Assembly: GCF_042665255.1 (NCBI RefSeq)
Contig: NZ_JBHTCD010000005.1
DNA length: 64,000 nt
Reading direction: 5' to 3' (one strand)
DNA from: Insolitispirillum peregrinum
GTDB lineage: Bacteria > Pseudomonadota > Alphaproteobacteria > Rhodospirillales > Rhodospirillaceae
The position numbers were made by a program, and so were the translations under genes. The stretch's first letter is position 1. Every line of letters starts with the position of its first letter. Of the stretch, positions 49,585 to 58,273 are shown piece after piece. Below the pieces are notes generated by a model. The model did no database searches, was not told where the DNA came from, and was given only the letters and a program-made list of their open reading frames with translations.

Positions 49585-50508
49585 ATGGCACGTCGGCGCA
49601 AGGGAGAACCGGTCCACGGCTGGATTGCCATCGACAAGCCGGTGGGGATGACCTCGACGCAGGTGGTGGCCAAGGTGCGATGGCTGTTCAACGCCCAGAA
49701 GGCTGGACACGGTGGCACGCTTGACCCGTTGGCCAGTGGCATCCTGCCGGTGGCACTGGGGGAGGCGACCAAAACCGTTCCTTATGTGATGGACGGGCAA
49801 AAGGTCTATTCCTTTGCCATCGTCTGGGGGGAGCAACGCACCACCGACGACGAAGAGGGCGAAGTCTGCGCCACGTCGGACCATCGCCCCTCGGTCGAAG
49901 CGATTGAGGCTGCCCTGCCGCAGTTCACCGGTACCATCTCGCAGGTGCCGCCGCGCTATTCGGCGATCAAGGTCGATGGTCAGCGTGCCTATGATCTGGC
50001 CCGCGATGGTGAAGAGGTCGATCTCGACGCCCGCCCGATCCGCATCGACGCCTTTGAGCTGGTCGAAGCCCTGCCGGACCGGGCGCGCTTCCGTGTGCTC
50101 AGCGGCAAGGGAGCCTATATGCGCTCGCTGGCCCGCGACCTCGCACAGGCGGTTGGAACGGTCGGTTACATCACCGAATTGCGCCGCCTGAGCTGTGGCC
50201 CGTTCACCGAAGCAACGGCGATTTCGCTGGATAAGCTGGGGGAAGTCGGGCATAGTGCAGCCCCGTTGGATCTTCTGTTACCGATCGCGACCGCGCTGGA
50301 CGACATCCCGGCGCTGGCCGTTTCCGAAGCAGAAGCTCGTCGCCTCCATACCGGACAGACCCTGCCGTTAAACGCCGGGGTTGGCCGTGTTACGCGTTCC
50401 GATCTGACAGACGGCTGTCTGGTTTGCGTCGGAACCGCTGACAAGCCGGTGGCGATCGCCCGTATCGAGGACGGATCCATCCGCCCGATTCGCGTATTGA
50501 ACCTCTAA
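49585..50508 (+). CDS. truB: tRNA pseudouridine55 synthase
   Basis: A 307-residue protein. GWIAIDKPVGMTSTQVV (12-28) and GHGGTLDPLASGILP (41-55, with the catalytic Asp in GTLDP) are the TruB motifs, and KVYSFAIVWGEQRTTDDEEGE follows. Length is normal for the family. It modifies U55 of tRNAs. rpsO follows after 19 bp. Confidence 0.95.
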   Translation: MARRRKGEPVHGWIAIDKPVGMTSTQVVAKVRWLFNAQKAGHGGTLDPLASGILPVALGEATKTVPYVMDGQKVYSFAIVWGEQRTTDDEEGEVCATSDHRPSVEAIEAALPQFTGTISQVPPRYSAIKVDGQRAYDLARDGEEVDLDARPIRIDAFELVEALPDRARFRVLSGKGAYMRSLARDLAQAVGTVGYITELRRLSCGPFTEATAISLDKLGEVGHSAAPLDLLLPIATALDDIPALAVSEAEARRLHTGQTLPLNAGVGRVTRSDLTDGCLVCVGTADKPVAIARIEDGSIRPIRVLNL

Positions 50509-50527
50509 GACATGAACGGAGTTTCCG

Positions 50528-50797
50528 ATGTCGATTACTGCTGAACGCAAGCAGGCCCTGATCACCGAATTCGCCACCCAGCCGGGTGACACCGGTTCGC
50601 CGGAAGTCCAGATCGCCATCATGAGCGAGCGGATCAAGAACCTGACCGAACACTTCAAGAGCCACAAGAAGGACAACCACTCCCGTCGTGGTCTCCTGAT
50701 GATGGTCGGCCAGCGCCGTGCGATGCTCGACTACCTGAAGAAGAAGAACGTGAAGCGTTACGAGACGCTGATCGAACGTCTGGGCATCCGCAAGTAA
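50528..50797 (+). CDS. rpsO: 30S ribosomal protein S15
   Basis: An 89-residue protein starting MSITAERKQALITEFA, with GDTGSPEVQIAIMSERI and HSRRGLLMMVGQRRAMLDYLKK, the classic S15 sequence. Length is exactly that of the family. It sits in the standard truB-rpsO-pnp order. Confidence 0.97.
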   Translation: MSITAERKQALITEFATQPGDTGSPEVQIAIMSERIKNLTEHFKSHKKDNHSRRGLLMMVGQRRAMLDYLKKKNVKRYETLIERLGIRK

Positions 50798-50811
50798 TTC
50801 GGACCCGTTTC

Positions 50812-50850
50812 GGACAGGGCGCCCTTCCCGGGCGTCCTCGTCTGTTTTAA
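50812..50850 (+). terminator. Stem-loop terminator between rpsO and pnp
   Basis: GGACAGGGCGCCC (50812-50824) can pair with CGGGCGTCCTCGTC (about 50829-50842) with one bulge, and TGTTTTAAG follows. rpsO-pnp spacers in proteobacteria often hold such a processing/termination hairpin. The rest of the 261-bp gap shows no gene. Confidence 0.6.
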
Positions 50851-51058
50851 GTACCTTTTTATAAGACACCTTCGCGATTTCGAAGGATGCCGTACAGGCT
50901 TCACCGCCTGCGGCTGCGACCGGGAACGGTTGCTTATTCGTTTGGTTATGAAAGAAAAGACTAAATCGGGGTCAACTGACCCGTTTGCATGGGGTACACG
51001 GTACCTCCTCTGCGGCGGCCTCCGGGTTGACCCACCTGAACTAAGGAAAAACGACGAT

Positions 51059-53173
51059 ATGTCCATGTTCACCGTGATCCGTAAGGAACTCCTGTGGGGC
51101 GGCCGCAAGCTGGTGCTGGAAACCGGCCAGATCGCCCGCCAGGCTGATGGTGCGGTTCTGGTCACCTACGGCGAAACCACCGTTCTGGTGACCGCCGTTG
51201 GCGCCAAGTCCGCCAAGCCCGGCCAGGACTTTTTCCCGCTGACCGTGAACTACCAGGAAAAGGCGTTCGCTGCGGGCAAGATCCCCGGCGGCTTTTTCAA
51301 GCGTGAAGGTCGTCCCTCGGAAAAGGAAACCCTGGTTTCCCGCCTGATCGACCGTCCGATCCGCCCGCTGTTCCACGAAGACTACAAGTGCGAAACCCAG
51401 GTGGTCGCCACTGTTCTGGCCCACGATCTGGAAAACGACCCCGACATCGCCTCGATGATCGGCGCGTCGGCCGCGCTGACCCTGTCCGGCCTGCCGTTCC
51501 TCGGCCCCATCGGTGCTGCCCGCGTCGGCTTCAAGGATGGTGCCTACCTGCTGAACCCGACCTCCGCCGACATGGCTGACAGCGCCCTTGATCTGGTCGT
51601 TGCCGGTACCCGTGAAGGGGTGCTGATGGTCGAGTCCGAAGCCAGGGAACTGTCCGAAGAAATCATGCTGGGCGCGGTGACCTTTGGTCACGACCAGATG
51701 CAGGTGGTGATCGACGCGATCATCGATCTGGCCGAAGCTGCCGCCAAGGATCCGCGCGATCTGGCCGCCCCGTCGCCGGTCTATGCCGAGGTCAAGGCGA
51801 AGTTCGAAGCCGTCCGCGCCGACCTGTCCGCCGCCTACAAGATTGCCGCCAAGACCGCCCGTCACGAAGCCGTCAGCGCCGTCAAGGCCAAGGCGATGGA
51901 ACTGATCGAGCCGGAGCAGGCCCAGGTCGCCGGCGAAGTGTTCAAGGGGCTGGAAGCCGACGTGGTGCGTTCCACCATCCTCGACACCGGCATCCGCATC
52001 GATGGCCGCGACACCAAGACCGTCCGTCCGATCGAATCGGTGGTTGGCGTTCTGCAGCGTGCCCACGGCTCGGCCCTGTTCACCCGTGGCGAAACCCAGG
52101 CGCTGGTGGTCACCACCCTCGGCACCGGCCAGGACGAGCAGATCATCGACGCGCTGGCAGGCGAATACCGCGAAACCTTCATGCTGCACTACAACTTCCC
52201 GCCGTACTCGGTCGGTGAAGCTGGCCGCATGGGCTCGCCGGGCCGTCGTGAAATCGGTCACGGCAAGCTGGCGTGGCGCGCCGTCCACCCGCTGCTGCCG
52301 GGCAAGGACAAATTCCCCTACACCATTCGCGTGGTGTCGGAAATCACCGAATCCAACGGCTCGTCGTCGATGGCAACCGTCTGCGGCACCTCGCTGGCGC
52401 TGATGGATGCCGGTGTGCCGCTGACCCGTCCGGTGGCTGGCATTGCCATGGGCCTGATCAAGGAAGGCGACCGTTTCGCCGTCCTGTCCGACATTCTGGG
52501 TGACGAAGATCATCTGGGTGACATGGACTTCAAGGTGGCCGGGACCGAAGCCGGTGTGACCTCGCTGCAGATGGACATCAAGATCACCTCCATCACCCGC
52601 GAGATCATGCGCATTGCGCTCGATCAGGCCCGTGACGGTCGCCTGCACATTCTGGGCGAGATGACCAAGGCTCTGGGCGCTGCCCGGACCGACGTGTCGG
52701 GCAATGCTCCGCGCATCACCACCTTCAAGATCGACTCCGGAAAGATCCGCGACGTGATCGGTTCGGGTGGCAAGGTGATCCGCGAAATCACCGAAACCAC
52801 CGGCACCAAGATCGACATCGAAGACGACGGCACCATCAAGGTTGCCTCGACCGATGCCGACGCCGCCGCCAAGGCCGTCAACTGGATCAAGGGCATTGTT
52901 GCGGAACCGGAAATCGGCGTTGTCTATCAGGGCAAGGTCGTGAAGGTGATGGACTTCGGTGCCTTCGTGAACTTCCTCGGCAAGCGCGACGGTCTGGTCC
53001 ACATCTCGGAAATGACCGAACAGCGCGGCTCCAAGCCATCCGACTTCGTGACCATGGGCGACAACGTCTGGGTCAAGTGCGTCGGTTTCGACGACCGCGG
53101 CAAGGTCAAGCTGTCGATGAAGCAGGTTGACCAGGCCACTGGCGAACTGAAGACCAAGGAAGCCGACGCCTGA
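51059..53173 (+). CDS. pnp: Polyribonucleotide nucleotidyltransferase (PNPase)
   Basis: A 704-residue protein. Two RNase PH-like cores are joined by a helical linker; FKREGRPSEKETLVSRLIDRPIRPLF and SDILGDEDHLGDMDFKVAG are diagnostic. The KH (IRDVIGSGGKVIREI) and S1 (YQGKVVKVMDFGAFVNFLGKRDGLVHISE) domains follow. The ATG at 51059 has AAGGA upstream; the in-frame extension to 50930 is leader. It degrades RNA 3'-5' phosphorolytically. Confidence 0.97.
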   Translation: MSMFTVIRKELLWGGRKLVLETGQIARQADGAVLVTYGETTVLVTAVGAKSAKPGQDFFPLTVNYQEKAFAAGKIPGGFFKREGRPSEKETLVSRLIDRPIRPLFHEDYKCETQVVATVLAHDLENDPDIASMIGASAALTLSGLPFLGPIGAARVGFKDGAYLLNPTSADMADSALDLVVAGTREGVLMVESEARELSEEIMLGAVTFGHDQMQVVIDAIIDLAEAAAKDPRDLAAPSPVYAEVKAKFEAVRADLSAAYKIAAKTARHEAVSAVKAKAMELIEPEQAQVAGEVFKGLEADVVRSTILDTGIRIDGRDTKTVRPIESVVGVLQRAHGSALFTRGETQALVVTTLGTGQDEQIIDALAGEYRETFMLHYNFPPYSVGEAGRMGSPGRREIGHGKLAWRAVHPLLPGKDKFPYTIRVVSEITESNGSSSMATVCGTSLALMDAGVPLTRPVAGIAMGLIKEGDRFAVLSDILGDEDHLGDMDFKVAGTEAGVTSLQMDIKITSITREIMRIALDQARDGRLHILGEMTKALGAARTDVSGNAPRITTFKIDSGKIRDVIGSGGKVIREITETTGTKIDIEDDGTIKVASTDADAAAKAVNWIKGIVAEPEIGVVYQGKVVKVMDFGAFVNFLGKRDGLVHISEMTEQRGSKPSDFVTMGDNVWVKCVGFDDRGKVKLSMKQVDQATGELKTKEADA

Positions 53174-53204
53174 TAAGGCCGAGGTTCCATCCTGACTCAC
53201 ATCG

Positions 53205-53237
53205 GCCTGACAGACCCCCGCACCGGGTCTGTCAGGC
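53205..53237 (+). terminator. Stem-loop after pnp
   Basis: GCCTGACAGACCC (53205-53217) and GGGTCTGTCAGGC (53225-53237) form a perfect 13-bp stem with a 7-base loop. TTGATGC follows, so the U-run is poor, but the stem is strong. Confidence 0.65.
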
Positions 53238-53319
53238 TTGATGCTATCAGGTGGTCTTTTGTTCAGGACGTTTCTACTTCGCAATTACCCTCAAAAGCCC
53301 CCATCAGAGAGGATCAAGC

Positions 53320-54072
53320 GTGCCCATCGGACTTGCGACCCTGTACCCGTCGCCGGTGATTGGTCACCGGGGTGCCTGTGCTCTGGCGCCGGAAAACACC
53401 TTGGCGTCGTTTCGTCAGGCAGCCCGCGACGGCGCGGCAATGGTCGAGTTCGATGCCAAGCTGACCGCCGACAACCGGGCGATCGTCTTTCATGACGATG
53501 ATCTGGAACGGACCACCGATGGAACCGGGCCGGTGCAGGACATCACCTTCGAGGCCCTGAGCGGTCTGGACGCCGGCAGCTGGTTTTCCCCGGCCTTTCA
53601 GGGCGTGCAGGTCCCCAGCCTGGAAGAAGTCCTTGATTGCGCGCAGGATCATGATCTGGCGATCAACCTGGAACTGAAACCCTGCCCGAACCGCGTCGAA
53701 GAAACGGCACGGGTGGTGCTGGCAACAGCCGCCCTGCAATGGTCGGCCGATGACCACCCGCCGCTGATCAGCAGCTTTTCCCGTGCCGCACTGGCGGTTG
53801 CCCGTGATCTGGCGCCGTCCTGGCCGCGGGCATTGCTGTGTGACAGCCTGCCCGATGACTGGCGCGAGCAGGCTGCCGTCCTGCGCGTGCAGGCCCTGCA
53901 TCTGGGAGACGAAGGACTGTCTCCGGCGATCATCGCGCAGGTAAAGAGTCACGGGCTGGCCGTTGCCGTCTGGACGGTGAATGATCCGGAACGGGTGCGG
54001 TTTTTGCTCGCCGCCGGGGCGGATGCGGTGTTCAGTGATGATCCGGGCGCGATCAGAAAGGCCCTCGGATAG
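53320..54072 (+). CDS. ugpQ: Glycerophosphodiester phosphodiesterase
   Basis: A 250-residue protein. IGHRGACALAPENTLASF (15-32) has the catalytic HRG and PENT motifs, VEFDAKLTADNRAIVFHDDDLERTT the metal ligands and second His, and LAINLELKP the third metal site. No signal peptide is seen, so it is a cytoplasmic UgpQ-type enzyme splitting glycerophosphodiesters. GTG at 53320 has AGAGAGGA six bases upstream; an ATG at 53251 would extend it without conservation. Confidence 0.9.
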   Translation: MPIGLATLYPSPVIGHRGACALAPENTLASFRQAARDGAAMVEFDAKLTADNRAIVFHDDDLERTTDGTGPVQDITFEALSGLDAGSWFSPAFQGVQVPSLEEVLDCAQDHDLAINLELKPCPNRVEETARVVLATAALQWSADDHPPLISSFSRAALAVARDLAPSWPRALLCDSLPDDWREQAAVLRVQALHLGDEGLSPAIIAQVKSHGLAVAVWTVNDPERVRFLLAAGADAVFSDDPGAIRKALG

Positions 54073-54351
54073 CGGTATTGCAAAGCACAACAGGGCGGAT
54101 GCGATGCGGTAATTGCATTTGTGCTGTTGCAGAGGGTAGCCAAGGCTGTCCTCGCTGAATATATAGAGGACGCGGGGAGTCCTGTGCGTGGCTGGCAAGC
54201 GGCACGGGACAACAAACAAATGTCATGGTCCGCCCGCACGGCAAATGGCAGGGAACGGACCAGTGCCTGACGGTCAGGGATGGCCGACAGGTTTATGGCT
54301 AGAACAGCGGCGGACCACGGGTTCGCCTGACGGGTGACTTGGGAGAGAGCA

Positions 54352-55749
54352 GTGAAGGCGATTAAGCCGGTTATCATTTCCGGAAAAGAAGTGCTTCCCA
54401 TTGTCGAAGGCGGCAAGGGCGTGGCGGTGTCAAACGGTCGAACCTGTGGCGCGTTCGCTGCCGCCGGGGCCGTCGGGACGTTTTCCGGGGTTAACGCCGA
54501 CGATTACGATGAAAACGGCCATCCCAAGCCGGTAATCTATGAAGGCCGCACCCGTCAGGAACGCCACCGCGAACTGATCGAGATGGGCATTCGCGGCGCC
54601 ATCCGTCAGGCCCGAATCGCACACGACCTGTCGAACGGCGAAGGCCGCATCCACATGAACGTCCTGTGGGAAATGGGCGGTGCCGAAGAAATCATGGAAG
54701 GCGCGCTGGAAGGGGCCAAGGGCCTGATCCACGGCGTGACCTGCGGGGCTGGCATGCCCTATAAGGTGGCCGAAATCGCCGCCCGCCATAACGTGTACTA
54801 TTATCCGATCGTCTCTTCGGCCCGTGCGTTCCGCGCCCTGTGGAAACGCAGCTTCCACAAGATCCCCCACCTGCTGGGCGGCGTGGTCTATGAAGACCCG
54901 TGGCTGGCGGGCGGCCACAACGGCCTGACCAACGTCGAAGACCCGCGTCAGCCGCAAGACCCGTTGCCGCGCGTGATCGAACTGCGCAAAACCATGCGGG
55001 AAATGGGCGTCGCCGAAGTTCCGGTGTTCATGGCCGGTGGTGTGTGGTTCCTGCGCGAATGGGCCGAGTGGCTGGATAACGCCGAGGTCGGCCCGATTGC
55101 CTTCCAGTACGGCAGCCGCCCGCTGCTGACACAGGAAAGCCCGATCCCCGATGGCTGGAAGCAGCGCCTGCTGACCCTGAAGGCGGGCGACGTGCTGCTG
55201 CACCGCTTCAGCCCGACCGGCTTCTATTCCTCGGCGGTGCGCAACGACTTCCTGCGCAACCTCGAAGCCCGCTCCGAACGTCAGGTCAGCTACAGCCGTG
55301 AGCCGAGCGATATCCTGAGCGAAGCGATTGCCATCGGTGCCCGTGGTCGCGAAATCTTCGTCACCCCCGCCGATGCCATCCGCGTGCGCAGCTGGCTGGA
55401 GTCCGGTTACACTCAGGGCATCCGCACCCCCGACGGGACGATGGTCTTTACCACCCCCGACGAATCGACGGAAATCCTCAAGGACCAGCGCGATTGCATG
55501 GGCTGCCTGTCGTCCTGCGCCTTCTCCAACTGGTCGCAGAACGAAGCTGGCACCACCGGCCGCCTGGCCGATCCGCGCAGCTTCTGCATCCAGAAGACCC
55601 TGCAGTCGATCGCCCACGGCGGCAATGTCGAAAACGAACTGATGTTTGCCGGTCACAATGCCTATCGTTTTGGGGAAGATCCGTTCTATGCCAACGGCTT
55701 CATCCCGACCGTAGGCCAACTGGTCGAACGGATCATGCAGGGTGACTGA
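54352..55749 (+). CDS. Nitronate monooxygenase-like NAD(P)H-dependent flavin oxidoreductase
   Basis: A 465-residue TIM-barrel flavoprotein. GGKGVAVSNGRTCGAFAAAGAVGTFSG is the N-terminal FMN loop, GVTCGAGMPYKVAEIA and VPVFMAGGVW follow, and AFQYGSRPLLTQESP ends the barrel. A Cys-rich CMGCLSSCAFSNW near the C-terminus, unusual for small NMOs, may bind a metal or cluster. GTG at 54352 follows GGGAGAGAGCA. The substrate is unknown. The 280-bp gap before it (54073-54351) shows no gene. Confidence 0.8.
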   Translation: MKAIKPVIISGKEVLPIVEGGKGVAVSNGRTCGAFAAAGAVGTFSGVNADDYDENGHPKPVIYEGRTRQERHRELIEMGIRGAIRQARIAHDLSNGEGRIHMNVLWEMGGAEEIMEGALEGAKGLIHGVTCGAGMPYKVAEIAARHNVYYYPIVSSARAFRALWKRSFHKIPHLLGGVVYEDPWLAGGHNGLTNVEDPRQPQDPLPRVIELRKTMREMGVAEVPVFMAGGVWFLREWAEWLDNAEVGPIAFQYGSRPLLTQESPIPDGWKQRLLTLKAGDVLLHRFSPTGFYSSAVRNDFLRNLEARSERQVSYSREPSDILSEAIAIGARGREIFVTPADAIRVRSWLESGYTQGIRTPDGTMVFTTPDESTEILKDQRDCMGCLSSCAFSNWSQNEAGTTGRLADPRSFCIQKTLQSIAHGGNVENELMFAGHNAYRFGEDPFYANGFIPTVGQLVERIMQGD

Positions 55750-55791
55750 TCGCCCGCAGGACCGGTAGCGACCTGCGTGGACCCGTATTTT

Positions 55792-55826
55792 TCAGGCTGC
55801 TCCATATTGCAGATGGTGCAGCCTGA
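55792..55826 (+). terminator. Stem-loop after flavin oxidoreductase gene
   Basis: TCAGGCTGC (55792-55800) and GCAGCCTGA (55818-55826) form a perfect 9-bp stem with a 17-base loop, followed by TCTTACTTT. The rest of the 290-bp gap to irr (to 56040) shows no gene. Confidence 0.6.
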
Positions 55827-56040
55827 TCTTACTTTAAGGCAAGGTTCATCAACCGGAACGCACTGCATTGCACGACTCCATGCGGTTCCTGTTCCCATCG
55901 GCCTTACTTTTCGGTAAAACTTGCAATTCGTCCAAAGCGTTTCCGGCAGAAACAAAACTGTTCCTGTCTGAAGAGGCGTTCTGACCTTATGAAACAAGGG
56001 CACCATCACTAGACGTGCCCTGACTGAAGGACCATGCTCC

Positions 56041-56457
56041 ATGCAGATGATGCACCGGCCCTATACGAACATCCTGGAACGCCTGCGCAGTGTTGGCTTG
56101 CGTCCGACCCGCCAGCGCCTTGCCCTGGCCAAGCTGTTGTTCGAGGGGGGGGATCGTCACCTGTCAGCCGAGCAGTTGCACTCCGAAGCCCAGGCCCACA
56201 ACATCCGGGTGTCGCTGGCCACCGTCTATAACGCCTTGCACCAGTTCACCGATGCCGGCCTGCTGCACGAGATCGTTGTCGATGCCGGGCGGTCCTATTT
56301 CGATACCAACACCAGCACCCACCACCATTTCTTTTTTGAACGCTCGGGGCGTCTGGAAGACATTCCGGGGGATCAGATCGAACTGACCCGTTTGCCGCAG
56401 GCTCCGGCGGGCTATGACATTTCGCGGGTGGATGTCATTGTGCGGGTGAACGGTTAG
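56041..56457 (+). CDS. irr: Iron response regulator Irr (Fur family)
   Basis: A 138-residue Fur-family protein. GLRPTRQRLALAKLLF and a winged-helix with VSLATVYNALHQF (58-70) bind DNA. HHHFFFE (94-100) is the metal/haem region typical of alphaproteobacterial Irr. The N-terminal haem-regulatory GCPW motif found in Bradyrhizobium Irr is absent. In alphas it controls haem and iron genes. Its stop TAG abuts the first base of repeat C (TTAGAGCAGG). Confidence 0.9.
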   Translation: MQMMHRPYTNILERLRSVGLRPTRQRLALAKLLFEGGDRHLSAEQLHSEAQAHNIRVSLATVYNALHQFTDAGLLHEIVVDAGRSYFDTNTSTHHHFFFERSGRLEDIPGDQIELTRLPQAPAGYDISRVDVIVRVNG

Positions 56458-56560
56458 AGCAGGCTGCCGCCTGAGCCGCTCGGGGCCTGAGGCCCCAGCG
56501 GGGTGTGGAGCAGCGCTCCACGTCCTTGTTTCCCAACTGTCGTGTCCTGTGGCGTGACAT
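56458..56560 (+). repeat. Partial palindromic repeat C next to irr
   Basis: GGCCTGAGGCCCC, GGTGTGGAGCAGCGCTCCACG and AACTGTCGTGTCCTGTGG repeat the right half of elements at 29600-29686 and, inverted, 57305-57440. The end GGCGTGACAT is the reverse complement of ATGTCACGCC, like the ATCTGACGCC left of the copy at 57305. The remaining 170 bp before the next gene are AT-rich and show nothing else. Confidence 0.7.
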
Positions 56561-56730
56561 TTAACCCACGCAAATCGAACAGAGCCAAAACCGCCAGCGC
56601 AGGATTGCCCTCTGGCGGTTTTCCTGACCCCATAAATAACAACTTAATCAAGTTATATAAAAACAATTTACATTAATAAATGCGCAATGCTAGCATCACT
56701 CCATCGTTCCTCACGCTGGAGAGCTTTGCG

Positions 56731-57393
56731 ATGTCCTCCCCCTCGCCTGTCCTGATCGTCCCCGGCCTTGGCGGCAGCGGGGCAGACCACTGGCAAGCCC
56801 ACCTCGCCCGCGCGCTGAATGCCCGCTGGCTGGAGCAAACCGACTGGGATACCCCCTCGCCAGTCCAGTGGGAGCAAGCTCTTGCCGCTGCTCTGTCCGG
56901 CAGCACCGAGCCCGTCACGCTGGTCGCCCACAGCCTCGGGTGCATTCTGTCCGTGCGCTGGGTGCTCACCCATCCCGAAGAGGCTCGCCGTCGGGTCAAT
57001 GGCGTGCTGCTGGTGGCCCCTGCTGATGTGGACAGCCCCAGCCATACACCGTCCGTTGTCCACAGCTTTGCCCCCATCCCCTTGCACACCCTGCCGATTC
57101 CCAGCGTGGTGGTTGCCAGCCAGACCGACCCTTATTGCAGCTTTGCCCGTGCCCGCCAGTTTGCCGGACAGTGGGGAAGCGACCTGATTGATTTGGGGGA
57201 TGCGGGTCACATCAATGTCGCCGCAGGCTACGGTCCGTGGCCACTGGCCCAAACATTGTGCGAAACATGGCACACTACCAGACCTGCGTGCGTTAGATCT
57301 GACGCCACAGTACACGACAGTTGTGAAACAGAATCATGGAGCGCTGCTCCACACCTCGCTGGGGCCAGTCGGCCCCAGACCCCATTCCTTTGA
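56731..57393 (+). CDS. RBBP9/YdeN-type alpha/beta hydrolase with repeat-derived C-terminus
   Basis: A 220-residue protein. LIVPGLGGSGADHWQ (8-22), the nucleophile elbow VAHSLGCIL (Ser catalytic), a PSVVVASQTDPYCSF segment with the Asp, and DAGHINVAAGYGPWP (the His) make it an RBBP9/YdeN serine hydrolase. Such proteins are usually about 185 residues. Here the sequence from about residue 184 (RPACVRSDATVHDSC...) is encoded by repeats B and C, so the native stop has been lost and about 36 foreign residues added. ATG 56731 follows GGAGAG. Confidence 0.82.
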   Translation: MSSPSPVLIVPGLGGSGADHWQAHLARALNARWLEQTDWDTPSPVQWEQALAAALSGSTEPVTLVAHSLGCILSVRWVLTHPEEARRRVNGVLLVAPADVDSPSHTPSVVHSFAPIPLHTLPIPSVVVASQTDPYCSFARARQFAGQWGSDLIDLGDAGHINVAAGYGPWPLAQTLCETWHTTRPACVRSDATVHDSCETESWSAAPHLAGASRPQTPFL

Positions 57394-57484
57394 TCATAAA
57401 AGAAAAAATAGGGGTTCGGGGCCTCAGGCCCCGAGCAGTTCAGGCTGACGCCTGAACTGGTTTCACTGACTGTCGTGTACCGTG
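57305..57484. mobile_element. MITE-like palindromic element C (copy 2, opposite orientation)
   Basis: A 180-bp element whose ends CCACAGTACACGACAGT and GACTGTCGTGTACCGTG are imperfect inverted repeats. Inside, GGAGCGCTGCTCC and GGGGCCTCAGGCCCC hairpins and CCATTCCTTTGATCATAAAA match the copy at 29492-29686 read in reverse. Its left part is translated as the C-terminus of the preceding hydrolase. Confidence 0.7.
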
Positions 57485-57624
57485 ATCTGACGCAGGCACG
57501 CTGGTCTAGTCTTTTGTACTGCCGCATTGTTGTTGCGAAAACCGGTTCCCACTTTTCGCACAATGCTCGTTTGTACTGCCGCATTGTTGCTGCGAAAACC
57601 GGTTCCCACTTTTCGCACAATGCT
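57485..57624 (+). repeat. Type B repeat with tandem 57-bp unit
   Basis: ATCTGACGCAGGCACGCTGGTCT is followed by two direct copies (57513-57569 and 57570-57624) of TTTGTACTGCCGCATTGTTG with the core GCGAAAACCGGTTCCCAC. The two copies differ at very few positions, so the duplication looks recent. Confidence 0.8.
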
Positions 57625-57679
57625 ACGGCCTGTCGGAGTAAGATGATCACCCCCCGGCCCTGTTTGCGCGAGGCTTGCA

Positions 57680-58024
57680 ATGACCACCGCCCCCACCGAG
57701 ACACCCTTTCTGCTGCCCCTGGTGTTGCAGCATAATCCCGCCGTTGCCCGTGCCCTACGGGCGGTGGCGGCTGACGTGGATCAGGTGAGTGACTGGTGGG
57801 GGCTAAGTGGTGCGCTCGCCGGACATGTTGCCGATCTTGTGGCTTTTCCCGGCAACAAAAGCGAGCGCTTGATGCTGGCCGCAGTGCTGGTCAAGGCTGA
57901 CTATGCGGATGCGGCCTGTCAGATATCGCCCGATTTCTGGCGGGCGTGGTCAGGGCTGGATCGCCGGAACAAGCGGCTGATCATGGCCCTGCTGGAGGAA
58001 GACTTAGCCTTGCTCGACCTTTGA
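57680..58024 (+). CDS. Small hypothetical protein (114 residues)
   Basis: Not recognised. The product is predicted to be largely helical (PLVLQHNPAVARALRAVAADVDQV, LMLAAVLVKADYADAACQI). It has no signal peptide. GAGG lies eight bases before the ATG. It ends 21 bases inside the 3' end of the convergent DUF1127 gene, so the two transcripts overlap. It sits just past the repeat cluster. Confidence 0.55.
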   Translation: MTTAPTETPFLLPLVLQHNPAVARALRAVAADVDQVSDWWGLSGALAGHVADLVAFPGNKSERLMLAAVLVKADYADAACQISPDFWRAWSGLDRRNKRLIMALLEEDLALLDL

Positions 58025-58273
58025 ACGCGGCTTGATGCTGTCAATCTCGCAACGGGCAATACCGATATCGGCCAGCATGTGGTCATCCATCGCATGCAGC
58101 ACGCGCATCTCGCGGCCGTGGTCCAGGCCGTCCACCAGTCGATCAAACAGGGTGATCATGGTCCGGGACAGACGCTCGCTCCACCGGGTGCGCTTCGGAT
58201 GACCAAGGATATTTGACACTTCACAAGCCTGATTTGTGGTCAGTACTTTTGTCGAAAAATCCATTGCTGACAT
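58004..58273 (-). CDS. DUF1127 domain protein
   Basis: An 89-residue protein. The C-terminal part LHAMDDHMLADIGIARCEID (59-78) is the DUF1127 signature seen in YjiS-like and small alphaproteobacterial regulators, which in relatives affect phosphate or RNA metabolism. GGAG lies nine bases upstream of the ATG. The first 40 residues are not conserved. It is divergent from the LysR gene at 58400. Confidence 0.75.
   Translation of the reverse strand: MSAMDFSTKVLTTNQACEVSNILGHPKRTRWSERLSRTMITLFDRLVDGLDHGREMRVLHAMDDHMLADIGIARCEIDSIKPRSKVEQG

Noticed and set aside
51041..53284. A 747-codon minus-strand frame opposite pnp
   Set aside because: It mirrors pnp almost exactly and has no protein-family features.
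54073..54351. A possible small RNA or promoter in the gap before the flavin oxidoreductase gene
   Set aside because: There is a TATATAG and some short dyads, but no consistent promoter spacing or stable fold that I could support.
57513..57624. Two tandem 57-bp units resembling a short CRISPR array
   Set aside because: The units are directly adjacent with no variable spacers, and no cas gene is near. It is a tandem duplication of repeat B.
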